Source of the DNA: Brachionus sp. 'Tiscar'
Taxonomy: Eukaryota; Rotifera; Eurotatoria; Ploima; Brachionidae
Direction of reading: 5' to 3'
Length of the DNA stretch: 64,000 nucleotides
NCBI GenBank assembly: GCA_006352455.1
Contig: VANL01000046.1
Location: 1 to 64,000 of the forward strand
Below, piece by piece: positions 33,472 through 45,503 of the stretch. The position numbers and the translations under genes are program-made. Each line of letters opens with the position of its first letter. Positions within the stretch are counted from its first letter, which is position 1. A model generated the notes under the pieces. The model was not told the DNA's origin, made no database searches, and saw only the letters and a list, made by a program, of their open reading frames with translations.

Positions 33472-36041
33472 ATGCTGAAAATGAACGAAACAAAAATTAG
33501 AAATGGAATAAGTGCTCAAATGAGCAAAAAATTGTTCACCACTAGCTACCAAAAATCAGGCCTGCTGTCCAAGGGTTCGACGAGTTCGGCAAGCGACGAG
33601 TCGCTCTCGACCAACTCGTCGCCGCTGCCCTCGCCGACCGACTTTGAGAGCGCGGACTTTCAAGCCAACTGTCCGCTGGATCTGAGCCGCAAGAACATTG
33701 CAAGCAAGACAATCGAGCCATTCAAGCCCATACGGCCTGACGAGCACGAGCAGGCCGAGTGCAACGCGGACAACAATGGACCCGAGCACGACTCGGAGAG
33801 CGAGTCTTCGGCTCAAAGCTACACTGGAGCTCAGATAAATCCGGCGCTGATCGCTGCCGCCACTGCCATGTTGGACAGCTTCAACTCGAACAAAAATCAA
33901 AATGCCAACATGTCAGTGCTTGCCCAGGGCCTAAATTCTCTAAATTGCTTTTCCAATTTGCTCAAATTTCCAAATTTTTACATGAATTACCTAAACAATT
34001 TGAGTGACTCGGCCAAAACAAATAATCCATTTTCTCAATTTAACTCGAATGGCAATCTAACAGATATGCTCAGCAAAACAATGAAAAATCAAGAAATAAA
34101 CAACAAATTATCTCTTAACTCAAATGACTCATCATCTAAAAATAAAAAAATAAATGACTTGAATAAAAATGTGCCATCGCCATTGAACATATTGAATAAT
34201 TCGCACGGCTCGTCGGCCTCTTCTTCAGCCTCTTCTTCGTCCATATCGTCACCCTCGTTTCCACATCTTAACGATTTTAACAAAGACATGCTGCTCGGTT
34301 CGCTAATGGCCAATAGCCAGCTAAATGGCCTTTTTTCGCCAGCATCGCTTTTAGCTCAATCGCTAAACACTCAATCGCCGTCGTTTCAAGGAACCGAAGC
34401 CTATTCTGGCTTAATAGCTAATCTGCCGATAAACCGCCAAAATTCTTCTAATGAGATAAGATCGGATGCACATGTCAAACAAACGAGACCAAGACAACAA
34501 AAGCAAAAGCTAGACGAACAAAATGAGCACGAAATTTACATTAGCTACAATGAAAACGACGACAAAGAAGGAAAGCAGCCGAGTAGCAAAAAGCCTAAAA
34601 TTGAAAGCAGCGTTTCTCCTTCTTTGTCCAATTCGAACAGCGTCAATTCGATTAGCAGCAGTGCCAAATCGAAAAAAGGACCAAAGACAAGAAGTCTGGA
34701 TGGAAAGTCTCCGCTGGAAATTGCTAGCAGCCTCAAGCCTGTCATTGACCCAACAACCATTAAACCAGAGGTAAATTAATTAAAATAAAAAAAAAAATGT
34801 TTATGTTTTTTTTTTTTTTTTTTTCTATTATTTTAAATTTGTTTATTTATTTAGCTTTTAATTCATGGTGGTTTTGGCGTAAAAAATCCAGAATACGAAG
34901 CACTTAACAATGATATTAATCTATTTGAATGTAAGTTAATTCATTTAATTTTAAAAAACAAGAAAAAAAATTTTCTAAAATTATTTTTAATATTTATCTT
35001 TAAGCTGTTGAAATTTTGGACGACCCCGAAAACAAATATAGATGCAAAATATGTCAAAAAACATTCAAACTTCAACGCTTGATGAACCGTCACATGAAAA
35101 ATCACAGCAATATCAAACGATATTTGTGCACATTTTGCCAAAAGGGATTCAACGACGCTTTCGATTTGAAACGCCACACTCGCACTCACACCGGAGTGAG
35201 GCCCTTTCAGTGCTTTGAATGCGATCGCAAATTCACCCAGCGATGCAGCTTAGAGTCTCATTTGAACAAGGTTCACCAAGTCGAGCTCTCGTTCAAGTAT
35301 AAGGAAAGACGAGCCAAGTTGTACGTGTGCGAGGACTGCGGCATCACCACCGAAGATCCCGAGGAGCACCTAAGTCACTTGCAAAAGTTTCACCCGAACT
35401 CGCCCGCTCTCAAGCGAAGCTATGATCGAAGAATCATCAAAATACCCAATAGCAAAGATGTCAACCAAAATTCAAATAGCAACTCGAACAACGCTGATGC
35501 CAAATCATCAATGACCAATTCGTCGACTAATCACTCAATTTCATCTTCTATTCCTTCTCCATTTAATCATAGCGAAATTAACCAGAATGAAAAAAGTAAT
35601 TTTTACTCATTTGAAATTTTTTTTTGTTTTTTTTTTTATAGGAAAATATTAAAATTTGGAAATATTTAAGCATAAAAATATGAAAAAAAATTAAAAAAAA
35701 ATTTTTTCTAATATTTAATTTAATTTTTAGATAATGATGAATCGATGTGCTACGAAAATGATGATTACAGCCAATATAATGATGTAGCTGATGAGGAGTG
35801 CGAACAAAGCGCTTGCTTTGATCAGTCAGAGTGCAATTTTGTTTGTGAGACTAAGACTAGCGAAGAGGCAACACCTGAGAAGAAAGATAATGTGACTGGT
35901 CGCAAGAAAAGCCGCAAATCTCCCAAAAGCATGATCAAGTATAAAGCAGAAATAGCTGAAGATGAAGACTTTATAGAAGATGAAACAGACGAGTTGATCG
36001 AAGACGAAGAAGCCGATTTTAATGCAGAGAATCAATTTTAA
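33472..36041 (+). CDS. ovo: Ovo/shavenbaby-type C2H2 transcription factor
   Basis: Four exons (33472-34770, 34855-34930, 35005-35595, 35731-36041), all GT..AG and in phase, give 758 aa. Ovo factors bind CNGTTA-type sites and control epidermal differentiation and germline. Four zinc fingers in the fixed Ovo arrangement occupy about 470-600: YRCKICQKTFKLQRLMNRHM, LCTFCQKGFNDAFDLKRHTR, CFECDRKFTQRCSLESHLNK and the atypical YVCEDCGITTEDPEEHL, linked by YKERRAKL. Residues 68-72 are PLDLS, a consensus CtBP-binding motif. The long N-terminus is Ser/Asn-rich and the C-terminus acidic. ATG 33472 is the first in frame; TTGCCAG just before could be an acceptor, so a longer isoform with an upstream exon is possible. 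Exon 1 is strikingly GC-rich at 33550-33870. Confidence 0.94.
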
Positions 36042-39000
36042 AATTTTATTTAAAATTTGCGATATAACATGGGGAAATCATTTTGTTGAATGAAAATTGC
36101 CCATTTTTACTAAAATTTCATATTTTTTAGTTCGATAATTAAAATTTAGTTTGAGTCATGCTTTTAATTGAACTCAATTATTTAAAAAAGTTTTTTCTAA
36201 AGTTTATTATTAAATGTAAATGATTGATTCATTTTTGAATTTGTATGATTTAAGTAGTAATTGGATGAAGAAGGCAAGTTTCAACATCATTTTAAGTGTA
36301 TATACAAATAAGCAGCTTCTTTTAGACTGATATGAAAGAGTTAAAAAAAAATTAATTTCAATGCTTATTTTATTTAATTATTTTTGTCTATTTTAAATGA
36401 GAATTTTAACTTTTTTTAACATCGGTTTTGTTTTTTTTGTCTTTGTTTTGTGTTTTTTTTTTTAAATTAATTTTATTCTTTTTAGTCCAAAAATAAAAAT
36501 TATAAAATAGTTTTTATATCTTATTGATTTAATATAAAAAATTTTTAAAAAATGGTTGATGTTCATGTGTTCAGTCTGTTTATAAAAGAAAAGAAAAAAA
36601 TATAAGAAAAAAAAGTATTAGAAATGATCAGTTAGCAAAACGTCTGATACAAAAAATGAAATTTTTTATCATTTGACATAAATTTTTTTTCGCACTTTTA
36701 TATCATATTATAGAAAATTTTTTTGTCGAAATGTTTTATAGAAATTATTATAGAAAATTTTCATCGAGAAAATTTATTGCAAATTATTCTGAATAATAAT
36801 TACGTAAGCTATTTTGAAAGATATTATAAATGATGATATTAAATTTCAATTTTTTTTGCATTATTTTATAATTGATACAATAAGTTGGCTAAACATTTGA
36901 AAAATGGGCAGCATCTAACAGATGTAATGTTGAACAAATTAATAGCGGCATAGTTTATCAACGTGAAAAAAAAAAGAAATTAAAAAAGATAATGGAATTA
37001 TGTCTTTATTTAGTGTTTACAATAAAGAAAAATTAGCAAAATTTTTTGAAAGATTAATTCTTGTTTTAAAATAATTAATTGTTTAATTGTTTGTTTTTTC
37101 TATAATTAATAGAGGTAAATTTCGATAATATTTTTCAGTAAAATAAGTTTCTATAAAACTTTTCGACAAGAATTTTTTTATAAAATGAATAAGTCCTTTT
37201 TTTTTATATTTATCATTGAATAAATTGAATGTTAATTAAATGAGCATAAATAATAATTAAATGTCATTTATTAAAAAAACATAGCTCATATTGAATAAAT
37301 GATCTGAAGAAAACATTGTTCAATTTTGATTGAATTAAAAAACTTCTATTATTTGATCCGATTATGCATTTTTAAAAATTTAATTTGAATATTTTCAATT
37401 TTTTCTTTTTAAAAAATGATCTTAATTCGATTAGATTTTGATTCAGGCTGCAATCAATCAATCAATCAAAAAGTAATATTTAAAATTCTCTTTTAGGAAA
37501 AATAGCAAAATTATATTGGATAGATCTTTGCTAAATATCTTTTATCTAGTCTATTAAAAAATTTCTATCATTTGGCATGAAAAAAAAACAATCTAAAAGG
37601 TAAACAAATTTTTTAAAATAATTTGTTCTACTTGTTAAACAATCGTAAAAATTGATTTTTATTTTTTAAATTTTTTTTTGTTTGGTGTAGACGATTCATC
37701 GATTTTATTAGCATCTATTTTTTTGTTTAAAAAAAAATTATTATTTATTGATGACATTCTTATCATATTGAGTTGATTCCATGTAAAAAAAGACAATGAT
37801 TTTTGTTAATTTAAATAATAATTTAAGGATCGATCTGCAATATTCGGACAAAAAGCTACTCCATTGTTTTCGATCCCTTGTTCAAAGATTAGAAATATTT
37901 TTTGTTATTTATTCTTAAGTTTTTTTGAATCCCTGCTAATAAAATAACCAGTTTAGTCTTTGAAATTAACACAGATGCGACGAGAATGCATGAATACAAG
38001 CACTTACATGATTTTGGTAATTAATTCTCAGATAAAAGTTCTCACCAGCCACTCTTATAGAATGAAATAATTTTTGAATGCTAGGAAAATCATTTACAAA
38101 ATAAAATATATCAACTTTGAAAAATTAAAACAAGACATTTGACATTTGACATTTGAATAAAGACAAGTATACATCAATCTTCAAAAATAAAATTAAAAAT
38201 ATTGCTACTACATCTGTGAAATTTTATATTTTCCATATTCTTAACACAATTTAACTTTTTATTTTTTTAAGCTTACTTTTTTAAAGTATGATGTTTGTGT
38301 TTTTCTGCATGATTGACTATTTAATTTGATAATCCAAACAAAAGTGAAAATACTACGATCGTAAGTATATTTCTATAATTAAGAAGAATAAATTAAAAAG
38401 AATTCTGTGTTTTTTCTACTCAATATGTTGTAATTATTGGAAAAAAGATTTCTTAAATAAAAAGCCAGAGTTGATGCTTTATGCAAGTTATTTTGTTTTA
38501 GAACCCTTGCATACAATTCTCATATCATATAATAAAATATTTAAAAAAAAAACTAGGGTGATAAAAATTAGCTATCTTTCAATAACCTAACATTACTTAT
38601 TATTTTTTTTTCGAAAAGCAATTAAAATAAAATTAAATTTAAATGAGATAAACTGATTATTAGTTAATTAGTTATCAATTGTTTTCATTTCAAAACTGAA
38701 ATCTTAGAAAATTATTGCTCGTAAAAATTTTTTATTTTTTAAATTTTATTTTTATAGTTGAAACCTTAAAAAAAATAAAATAAAATGCAAAAAAAAATCA
38801 ACCTGGACACATTTTAAAATTAATCAATGCCTTTCTATTTTATTTTCAAAAAATCTTTTATTTAAATAAACTATCAAGTCAATTTAATTAAAGACAAAAG
38901 TAATTAAATAAAACTTGGTAACGCATGGCATACCAATCTATTGAATAATAAGCAAACTTCTAGAATTTTAAAAGAAAAAACAACCCCGTTAATTAAATGA

Positions 39001-39379
39001 AAAAGAGTGTTTTTAATTAGAATAATGGAAATTATTTTTTTTAAACTTCAAGATTAATCGACAAGTAGGTTTACCTTTATCATTTCAGAGAAATCATCAT
39101 AATATTGAGGTTCAAAAAAAATCTAAGTAATGATAATAAATAATATATTTTATTTTTGAATAGAATTTTTAATAAATTAAATCATGCAAATTTCTTATAG
39201 ATAATTTCATTTTTTTTGTTAAAAGTTTGAAAATTTTAGACTAAAATGAAAATATTAAATGTAAGAATTTTAGAAATCTATTTTTTGAAAAATGAAATAA
39301 ATTTTTTCATTTATTAAATTATCATAAAATAGAAAATTAAGTTAAATTATATTAAGTGATATTTGATTTGTAAAATATA
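36042..39379. other. Intergenic, 3' flank of ovo
   Basis: 3.3 kb of AT-rich DNA. The first part is likely ovo 3' UTR. No exon, transposon end or RNA gene is supported. Confidence 0.4.
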
Positions 39380-39452
39380 GCCCCCATAGCGCAGTGGATA
39401 GCGCGATGGACTTCTAATCCATAGGTCGAGGGTTCGATCCCCTCTGGGGGTG
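39380..39452 (+). tRNA. tRNA-Arg (anticodon TCT)
   Basis: 73-nt cloverleaf. The acceptor stem GCCCCCA pairs with TGGGGGT (one G-T at position 1-72) and the discriminator is G. The D arm contains GCGCAGTGGATAGCGC (A box). The anticodon stem ATGGA/TCCAT closes the loop CTTCTAA with anticodon TCT at 39413-39415. The T arm GAGGG-TTCGATC-CCCTC gives a perfect B box. No intron is present, unlike many animal tRNA-Arg(TCT) genes. A T-rich stretch (TTTGTTTTTTC) directly downstream is a good RNA polymerase III terminator. Confidence 0.95.
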
Positions 39453-39592
39453 CTTTGTTTTTTCAAGCTGAATAATAAAATAAAAATTTAATAAAAAACT
39501 AAATATTAAAGATTTAATTTTTAATAGCTTATAGCTAAACTATATAAAAAGTTTGAATACTTGTTTAATAAATAAAAAAAATTTTAAATTAA

Positions 39593-40735
39593 TCAATAAT
39601 TAATTTGTTGAAGTAGTTTAATAAAGTTTTCGTAAGGAATTTTGTTTTTATTGATCACAGGACATATATTTTGATCCAAATTTCGAACAAGATTTGACAA
39701 ATACTCGTTTTGTGAATAGTTTCGTATTTGATTTCTTAATTTACTTTCACTTTGGCAATAATTGATCAGCAATAAATAAAATCCAATTATAACCAATGTG
39801 ACAAAAAGCAAAATGGACAAAGTTGAAAAAAATTTTTGACATCCTTTTTAAAATAATTCAAAGCTTTACAAAAATAACTTTATTTTTTAATTACCTGAAT
39901 TAACTTTTTTATTCTCTCTAGAAGAATAATTTATACTTTCATCTTTTATTTCGTTAACTTCTAATTTTTCTTCTTTATTCTGTTTTTGTGTTAGTTTTTT
40001 TTGTTCACGTTCACGCTTCTTAATTAATTTAATTTCTTTTTCTTTGGCTAACTCTTGAGCTTCTTTTCTGGCTTGCTCATCTAAATTAATGATATTTTTT
40101 AAAATTTTTTCTTAATTTTCAACCCATACCTTTTTTTTTTCGAATTTCAAATTGGCGCTTTCTTTCCTCTTCAGCGGCTACTTGTTTCATGTATCTAACA
40201 ACATTGCTGGCACATTTTTTGCATTGAGCTTCATCGCTGCATTCTCCAGCTACTTTCTTTAGTTCCAAATCCAATGGATTGTCTTTCAAATCAAGCCATT
40301 GTAAACCTTTTAGCTCACTAAAACTAGCTGGCAAAACTTTCAACTGGTTTCCCAGTAAATCCAAAGATTTCAAATTCACTAAAGATCCAATATTGTCTGG
40401 CAATGATTGAAGATGATTTTTGCTCAAGTCAATTTCTTTAATGTGCTGTAATTTGGAAATATCTGTCTAAAATTTCTAACTTTTGATTTAATTTTAAAAA
40501 TTTTGATTAAAAAATAACTGGTAAATTTTTCAAATTGTTAAAAGACAAATTGAGCTTTTTTATTTTTGGATATTCAAGCTTTAATTTGAAAAAATATCGT
40601 TTAAACAATCAATTTTATTTTTTTTTAGAAAATTACAATTTCTTTGATCGGAATTTTTTCTAAGTTGCACAAACTCAAATCCAAATAATCATCAGTTATC
40701 TTTTCTTTTAGATTTATTTTTTTATTAGAAACCAT
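39593..40735 (-). CDS. LRRC59: LRRC59-like ER/nuclear-envelope leucine-rich repeat protein
   Basis: Five exons (40735-40637, 40578-40519, 40466-40130, 40080-39895, 39843-39593), introns 51-58 nt, phases closing to 310 aa (human LRRC59: 307). LRRC59 is a tail-anchored ribosome- and ER-associated protein that also helps nuclear import of FGF1. N-terminal leucine-rich repeats run to about 130, with the family signature LKGLQWLDLKDNPLDLELKK followed by the Cys motif CSDEAQCKKCASNVVRYMKQ. A Lys/Glu-rich coiled coil spans about 145-225. A single transmembrane segment is at about 235-257 (LSILLFVTLVIIGFYLLLIN), with a short luminal tail. Orthology is strong from order and motifs. It shares a 197-bp gap with the divergent NFXL1-like gene. 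Confidence 0.94.
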
Positions 40736-40932
40736 TTTACTCAAGTTTAGGATGCAATTAAAAATGTAATAAAATTCAAAATTTTTTTAAGTATAAATGT
40801 AGACGTGTCTTGCTCTTTTCAAATTTTTTGCTTAAACTTAACTCTTTTTTTAATTTAACTTAACATAAATTTCAATTTATTCATTATAATATTTGAATTC
40901 GTACCAAAATAAAAAATTATCTAAAATAAAAA
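40736..40932. promoter_or_regulatory. Bidirectional promoter of LRRC59 and NFXL1-like
   Basis: Only 197 bp separate the two start codons, which face outward, so both 5' UTRs and promoters must fit in or overlap this gap. The sequence is AT-rich with no obvious TATA/Inr pair. Confidence 0.6.
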
Positions 40933-43900
40933 ATGGTAAATCCAGAGCTCAATGATCAAGATAGTTCTTTGAATTTGATCCTCAATAAATTTAAGGATTT
41001 AAATGGTAAAATTAAAGTAAAAACAAATTATTTTATTGATAAAACATGTTTTTAAAGACTCACAAGATTTAGGAAATACTGAACAATATCTAATAGACCT
41101 TTTTAATCCTGATAGTAATATTTGCCTAATTTGTATTGAAACAATAGAAAACAAGCATCCAGTAAATCTAGTTAAAAGAATTTTGTTAAAAAATTAAAAA
41201 AAAATTTTTAGATATGGAATTGCGATGGCTGTTTTGCTCAATATCATATTATTTGCATTCAAAACTGGATACTTGACGGCTCATATCAAACAATCAAGCA
41301 AAATTTTGATTCAGATTTAAATCAAAAGGAAATTCCTTGGAACTGGTTAATAAAATTTTTACTTTAAATAAAAGATTAATTTTTCTTATTTATTTTTCAA
41401 GTCCCAAATGTCGTAAAGAATATACTAAAAAATGCTATCCATCAGTATATTACTGTTATTGCAAAAAAGTTAAAAATCCTGAATTTGATCCATGGGGCGT
41501 ACCTCATTCATGTAGTATGCGTTGTGATAAACCGAAACTATGTGGTCACTCTTGTCTCATGTTGTGTCATCCTGGTATTTATTTTTTTGAATTCTAATTT
41601 TGTCAGAATTTTAAATGTATTTTAGGACCATGTCCGCCTTGTCCAAAAATGGTAAAGAACACATGCTACTGTTCAAAATCAAATGCAGTTTCCAGAAGAT
41701 GCTGTAACAAATTTTGGTCATGTGGTAAACGTTGCAATAAATTATTGGCATGTAAACAGCATATATGTCAAATGATCTGTCATCCTGGAGATTGCAGTCA
41801 ATGTGATAAAACTAGTCTTCAATTTTGTAAATGCAAAAAAAAACGAAAAGAAACCCCTTGCACTGAAACAATATGGGAATGTGAACAGGTAAAAATTGGT
41901 GCATCAAAATCGATTTAAATTTTCGTTTTTAAAGGTTTGCCAAAAATCTTATAGCTGTGGCTATCACAAATGTGAGATAGTTTGTCATTCGGGAGAATGT
42001 GGAGAATGTCCACGAAGCCTTATAAGAACTTGTCCATGTGGCAAAACAAGTAAGCCAAATAAATAGTACTATCAAAAAAAAATAATAGGAAAAAGCTTCT
42101 AAAAAGCCTTGTAATGAAGACATATCTCCATGTGGAGATACTTGTGATAAAAAATTAGCCTGCAATATCCATAGTTGTGCTAATAGATGTCACTATGGTC
42201 CATGTGAACAAGTAATAGACTTTAGTTCTAATTTTTAATGCTAAATTTTATTCTTAAGTGTCGTCAAGTAGTTACTAAAAAATGCCGATGTGGTTCAAAA
42301 GAAAAGCTTTTACCATGCCACACCGAATTTACATGTGAAATAAAGTGCAATAAATTGAAAAATTGTGGAAAACATAAATGCAATAAAAAAGTTATTTAAA
42401 TCATTTTATTTATAAATTACTTGATTTTTAAGTTTTATTTTCCAGTGCTGTGATGGAAATTGTCCACCATGTGAACAAATTTGCAATAAAATGCTCTCAT
42501 GCAAAAACCACAAGTGTCAGAGGTTGAGTTTTAGAAATAAAATTGTGAAATTTTTTAATAAATAAATTCTAGTTTATGTCATTCTGGAACATGCTATCCT
42601 GTAATATTTTGATTTTTTTTTAAAAAAAATATTAACTTAAGTGATCCTATAATTTTAAGTGTCCTATAATGGAAGAAATATTCTGTTCTTGCGGTAAAAG
42701 TAGAATTAAAGTTCCTTGTCTCAAAAGAAAATCAAAATTAAAAGTCCCTTGTCGACAGTTGTGCAAGTAAATTTTCTTGTTTTTCTTCTTCAAAAAATTA
42801 TTTATTTAATTGATTTTTTAGCAAACCGGCAAATTGTCATCATGTAAGAATTCAAAATCACAAATGTCATTACGGAGATTGTCCACCTTGTCAGCTTACT
42901 TGCGGAAAAAAACTCGAATGCAATCATACTTGTCAAAATGTTTGTCATTCAGCTGTTTTAACAGAGATCGTTGAAAATGTAATATTTAATTTTTTTCTTA
43001 TTGACCGAAATAAGTTTTTCAGTTGATGACCAAATAAAATTATCCCAAAAATGAAAAAAAATTTAGAATATAAAAAGAATTTAAATTAAAAGAAAAATTT
43101 ACTAATAGTTTGGATTACGGTACAAAAAAATCTAGTTTTTTTATTTTTATAATAAAAAAACTAGATGCTTTTATTATTTTCCAATATCTCTATCTTCATC
43201 TATTTAACGTGTTTTATATGGCATATTGAAGTATATTAGTTAGTAGTTCTTGCTGCGACAAGAAATTTGCAGACACTAAAAATTAAGTTTAACATTGAAT
43301 GTTTATTTAAACTTTGTTTCTTCAATGAATTTTACTAAAATAATTCTAATAACCCTTTTTGAGCATAATCTTATTTGCCCTTTTTATCTTTCGATTTGTA
43401 AGGATCTATTTTTGTCGGTATTTTTATTGATTTTATCAAGTATTAAATAAAATTTTTGAAAATAAAAAAATTTGTTCAGAAAAAATACCTCCTTTTGTAA
43501 ACAACTAAATAATGTGGAAAAAAAACTCATATTGATGTTATGGACAATAGTTCTAAGGCTTCTTTAGCAATAATCGATCAATTATTTATCGTAGAAAATC
43601 GCTGTCTTGTTGTTTCAATAAAGTTTGTTGTAGCCCAAATCAAATCAAATATGGAATTAAAATTAGCTTACTTTAAAATTTTATGATCTTTTAAAGATAG
43701 ATTTTCATATATAATAGTGTCTATTTCTTTTATATATCTTTCTATAAACTCTTTACGTATAGTAAAAGCCTATGGAGTTAAATTTATTAACATAATAATT
43801 ATTCAATTGTAAAACAGGCATTTAAGTGTATTTATTCTACTCTTTATATTTTATTTTTTAATTTATATCATACTCCAATTTGTTCATGGGACTTAAACTT

Positions 43901-45503
43901 AAATAAATAAATTAAATTAAATTATTTTACAAGTTTTTGAAGTTTTTTCTGGGATTGAAGATTTTGAATTGAAAATTAATTTTTAAATAATTCTGAATGA
44001 ATGAGTGTAATTACCTTTCTGAGTCTTTAAAAATGGAAATTTGAGTAAAATAAGAGATATGTCTAAAATTATACATAGAAAGATTTAACACTTAAAGGTT
44101 AGTAAATTATCAAGTCGTTTTCTTGTATCTTTGGTATCTCAAAAAAATTTTTTTAAAACTTATTCACTTCTTGTGGAGCATATGCGCTCATCTAAAAATT
44201 GATTTAAGTTAATTAATAAAATTATTAAGAAAAAGGTTTAATCTTTTATAAAGAATTTTCAGCCCTCAGAATTAAGTGTTCTGAATTTTTTCAGAGTTAA
44301 CTTTTCAGACTTTATATATATTTCTTTGTAGGAATTTTTCAAAGTTGAGTTTTTTCACTCTGGGATTTTTTTTAATAGTAAGATTATCAAATTGTCTAAT
44401 TTTATTTGGTCCTAAATTGACTGACATAAGTCGGTGAACAAGACAATTTGAAAATAAATTTTAAATTAAACTAAATTTAATTCAGAAAGATCGTGAAGGT
44501 CCTTGGGTACCATTAAAAGTACGCAAAGAAATTCTAAATATTGAATGCAAACCATGTGTTTATCCAATTCCTGTACAATGCTTTGGTGCCCATGAGGTAC
44601 TAAATAGAATTAAATTTTTTTTTTCAAGTTTTAATTAATATTAGATAACTGATTTGCCATGTCATAATGCTAAGCCCTTTAGTTGTGGAAGAAAATGTGG
44701 TAAAGTTCTAAGCTGTATGCATCATAAATGTGAAAATGAATGTCATGTTATTCCGGAAAAAGAGTCAGCTGATACAACTGTATATTTTTTTAAAATAAAT
44801 TTGTCCTAAAAGCATAATTTAAACTAAATGTTATCTTTAGGCATCGAGTAATTGTGAAGAATGCTCGAAAAGTTGCGTGTTGCAAAGACCAAAAGGCTGC
44901 ACACATCAGTGTTCCATGATGGTCTGTCACTCTGGTCCATGTCCTGATTGTAAAAATCTTTTAAAAATGAAATGCCATTGCAAAGGAAATTTCATATATG
45001 TTGAATGCCATAAATGGAATAACTCAAACAAAAAGGAAAAGGATAACTTGGCATCATGTAGAGTACCGTGTAGTAATATAGTAAGCATTTAAAATATGAA
45101 AAAAAATTTTCAATTAAAAAAAATTTAAATTTAATTAATTTTTTTTTAGTTAAAGTGTGGCCATAATTGTTCGCTTGTTTGTCATTCTAATAAATGCTCA
45201 AATGAGAATGACTGCCTTGAAAAAGTTGTCATTAAGTGCAAATGCAAAACTAATAAGAAAAACTTTGTTTGCAATAAAACAAAAAATGATCCTTCAATAA
45301 TTTTGACTGAGAAAGGCTTTTTGTTAAAATGTAATGAAAAATGCAAATCAAAATCAATTCAAAAAGAAAATTCTGTAGAAATTACCAAAACCGAGCAAAA
45401 AAGTGTAAACAAAACTAGAAATTCCAATTCTTTTAAGTTTTTAATATCGTTTTTTATTTTATCATTAGCTGTTATACTGGGATATTTTTTAGTTATAAAA
45501 TAA
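40933..45503 (+). CDS. NFXL1: NFXL1-like RING and NF-X1 zinc-finger membrane protein
   Basis: Sixteen exons: 40933-41005, 41058-41161, 41212-41345, 41402-41574, 41626-41888, 41935-42049, 42096-42211, 42259-42390, 42446-42522, 42573-42600, 42660-42766, 42822-42978, 44486-44596, 44645-44779, 44841-45080, 45150-45503; 772 aa, all phases close. A C4HC3 RING-type domain (C47, C50, C63, C66, H71, C74, C104, C107) is followed by DPWGVPHSCSMRCDKP and a series of NF-X1 fingers (pattern CGxHxCxxxCHxGxCxxC), such as GHSCLMLCHPGPCPPCPKMV. The last 23 residues are a transmembrane helix (FLISFFILSLAVILGYFLV), a feature of NFXL1 rather than NFX1. The function is poorly known: a probable E3 ligase or RNA-binding protein. 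Most introns are 44-60 nt; one of 1.5 kb (42979-44485) looks expanded. Confidence 0.93.
42979..44485 (+). other. Expanded intron of the NFXL1-like gene
   Basis: 1507 nt against about 50 nt for its neighbours. No coding or clear element ends were found, so the size may reflect an old, decayed insertion. Confidence 0.5.

Noticed and set aside
33556..33900. 114-codon minus-strand open frame in the GC-rich block
   Set aside because: Shadow of ovo exon 1; composition is a by-product of GC-rich Ser/Asp codons on the plus strand.
34523..34774. 83-codon frame overlapping ovo exon 1
   Set aside because: Alternative-frame shadow; the ovo frame is open across the whole exon and splices in phase to the zinc fingers.
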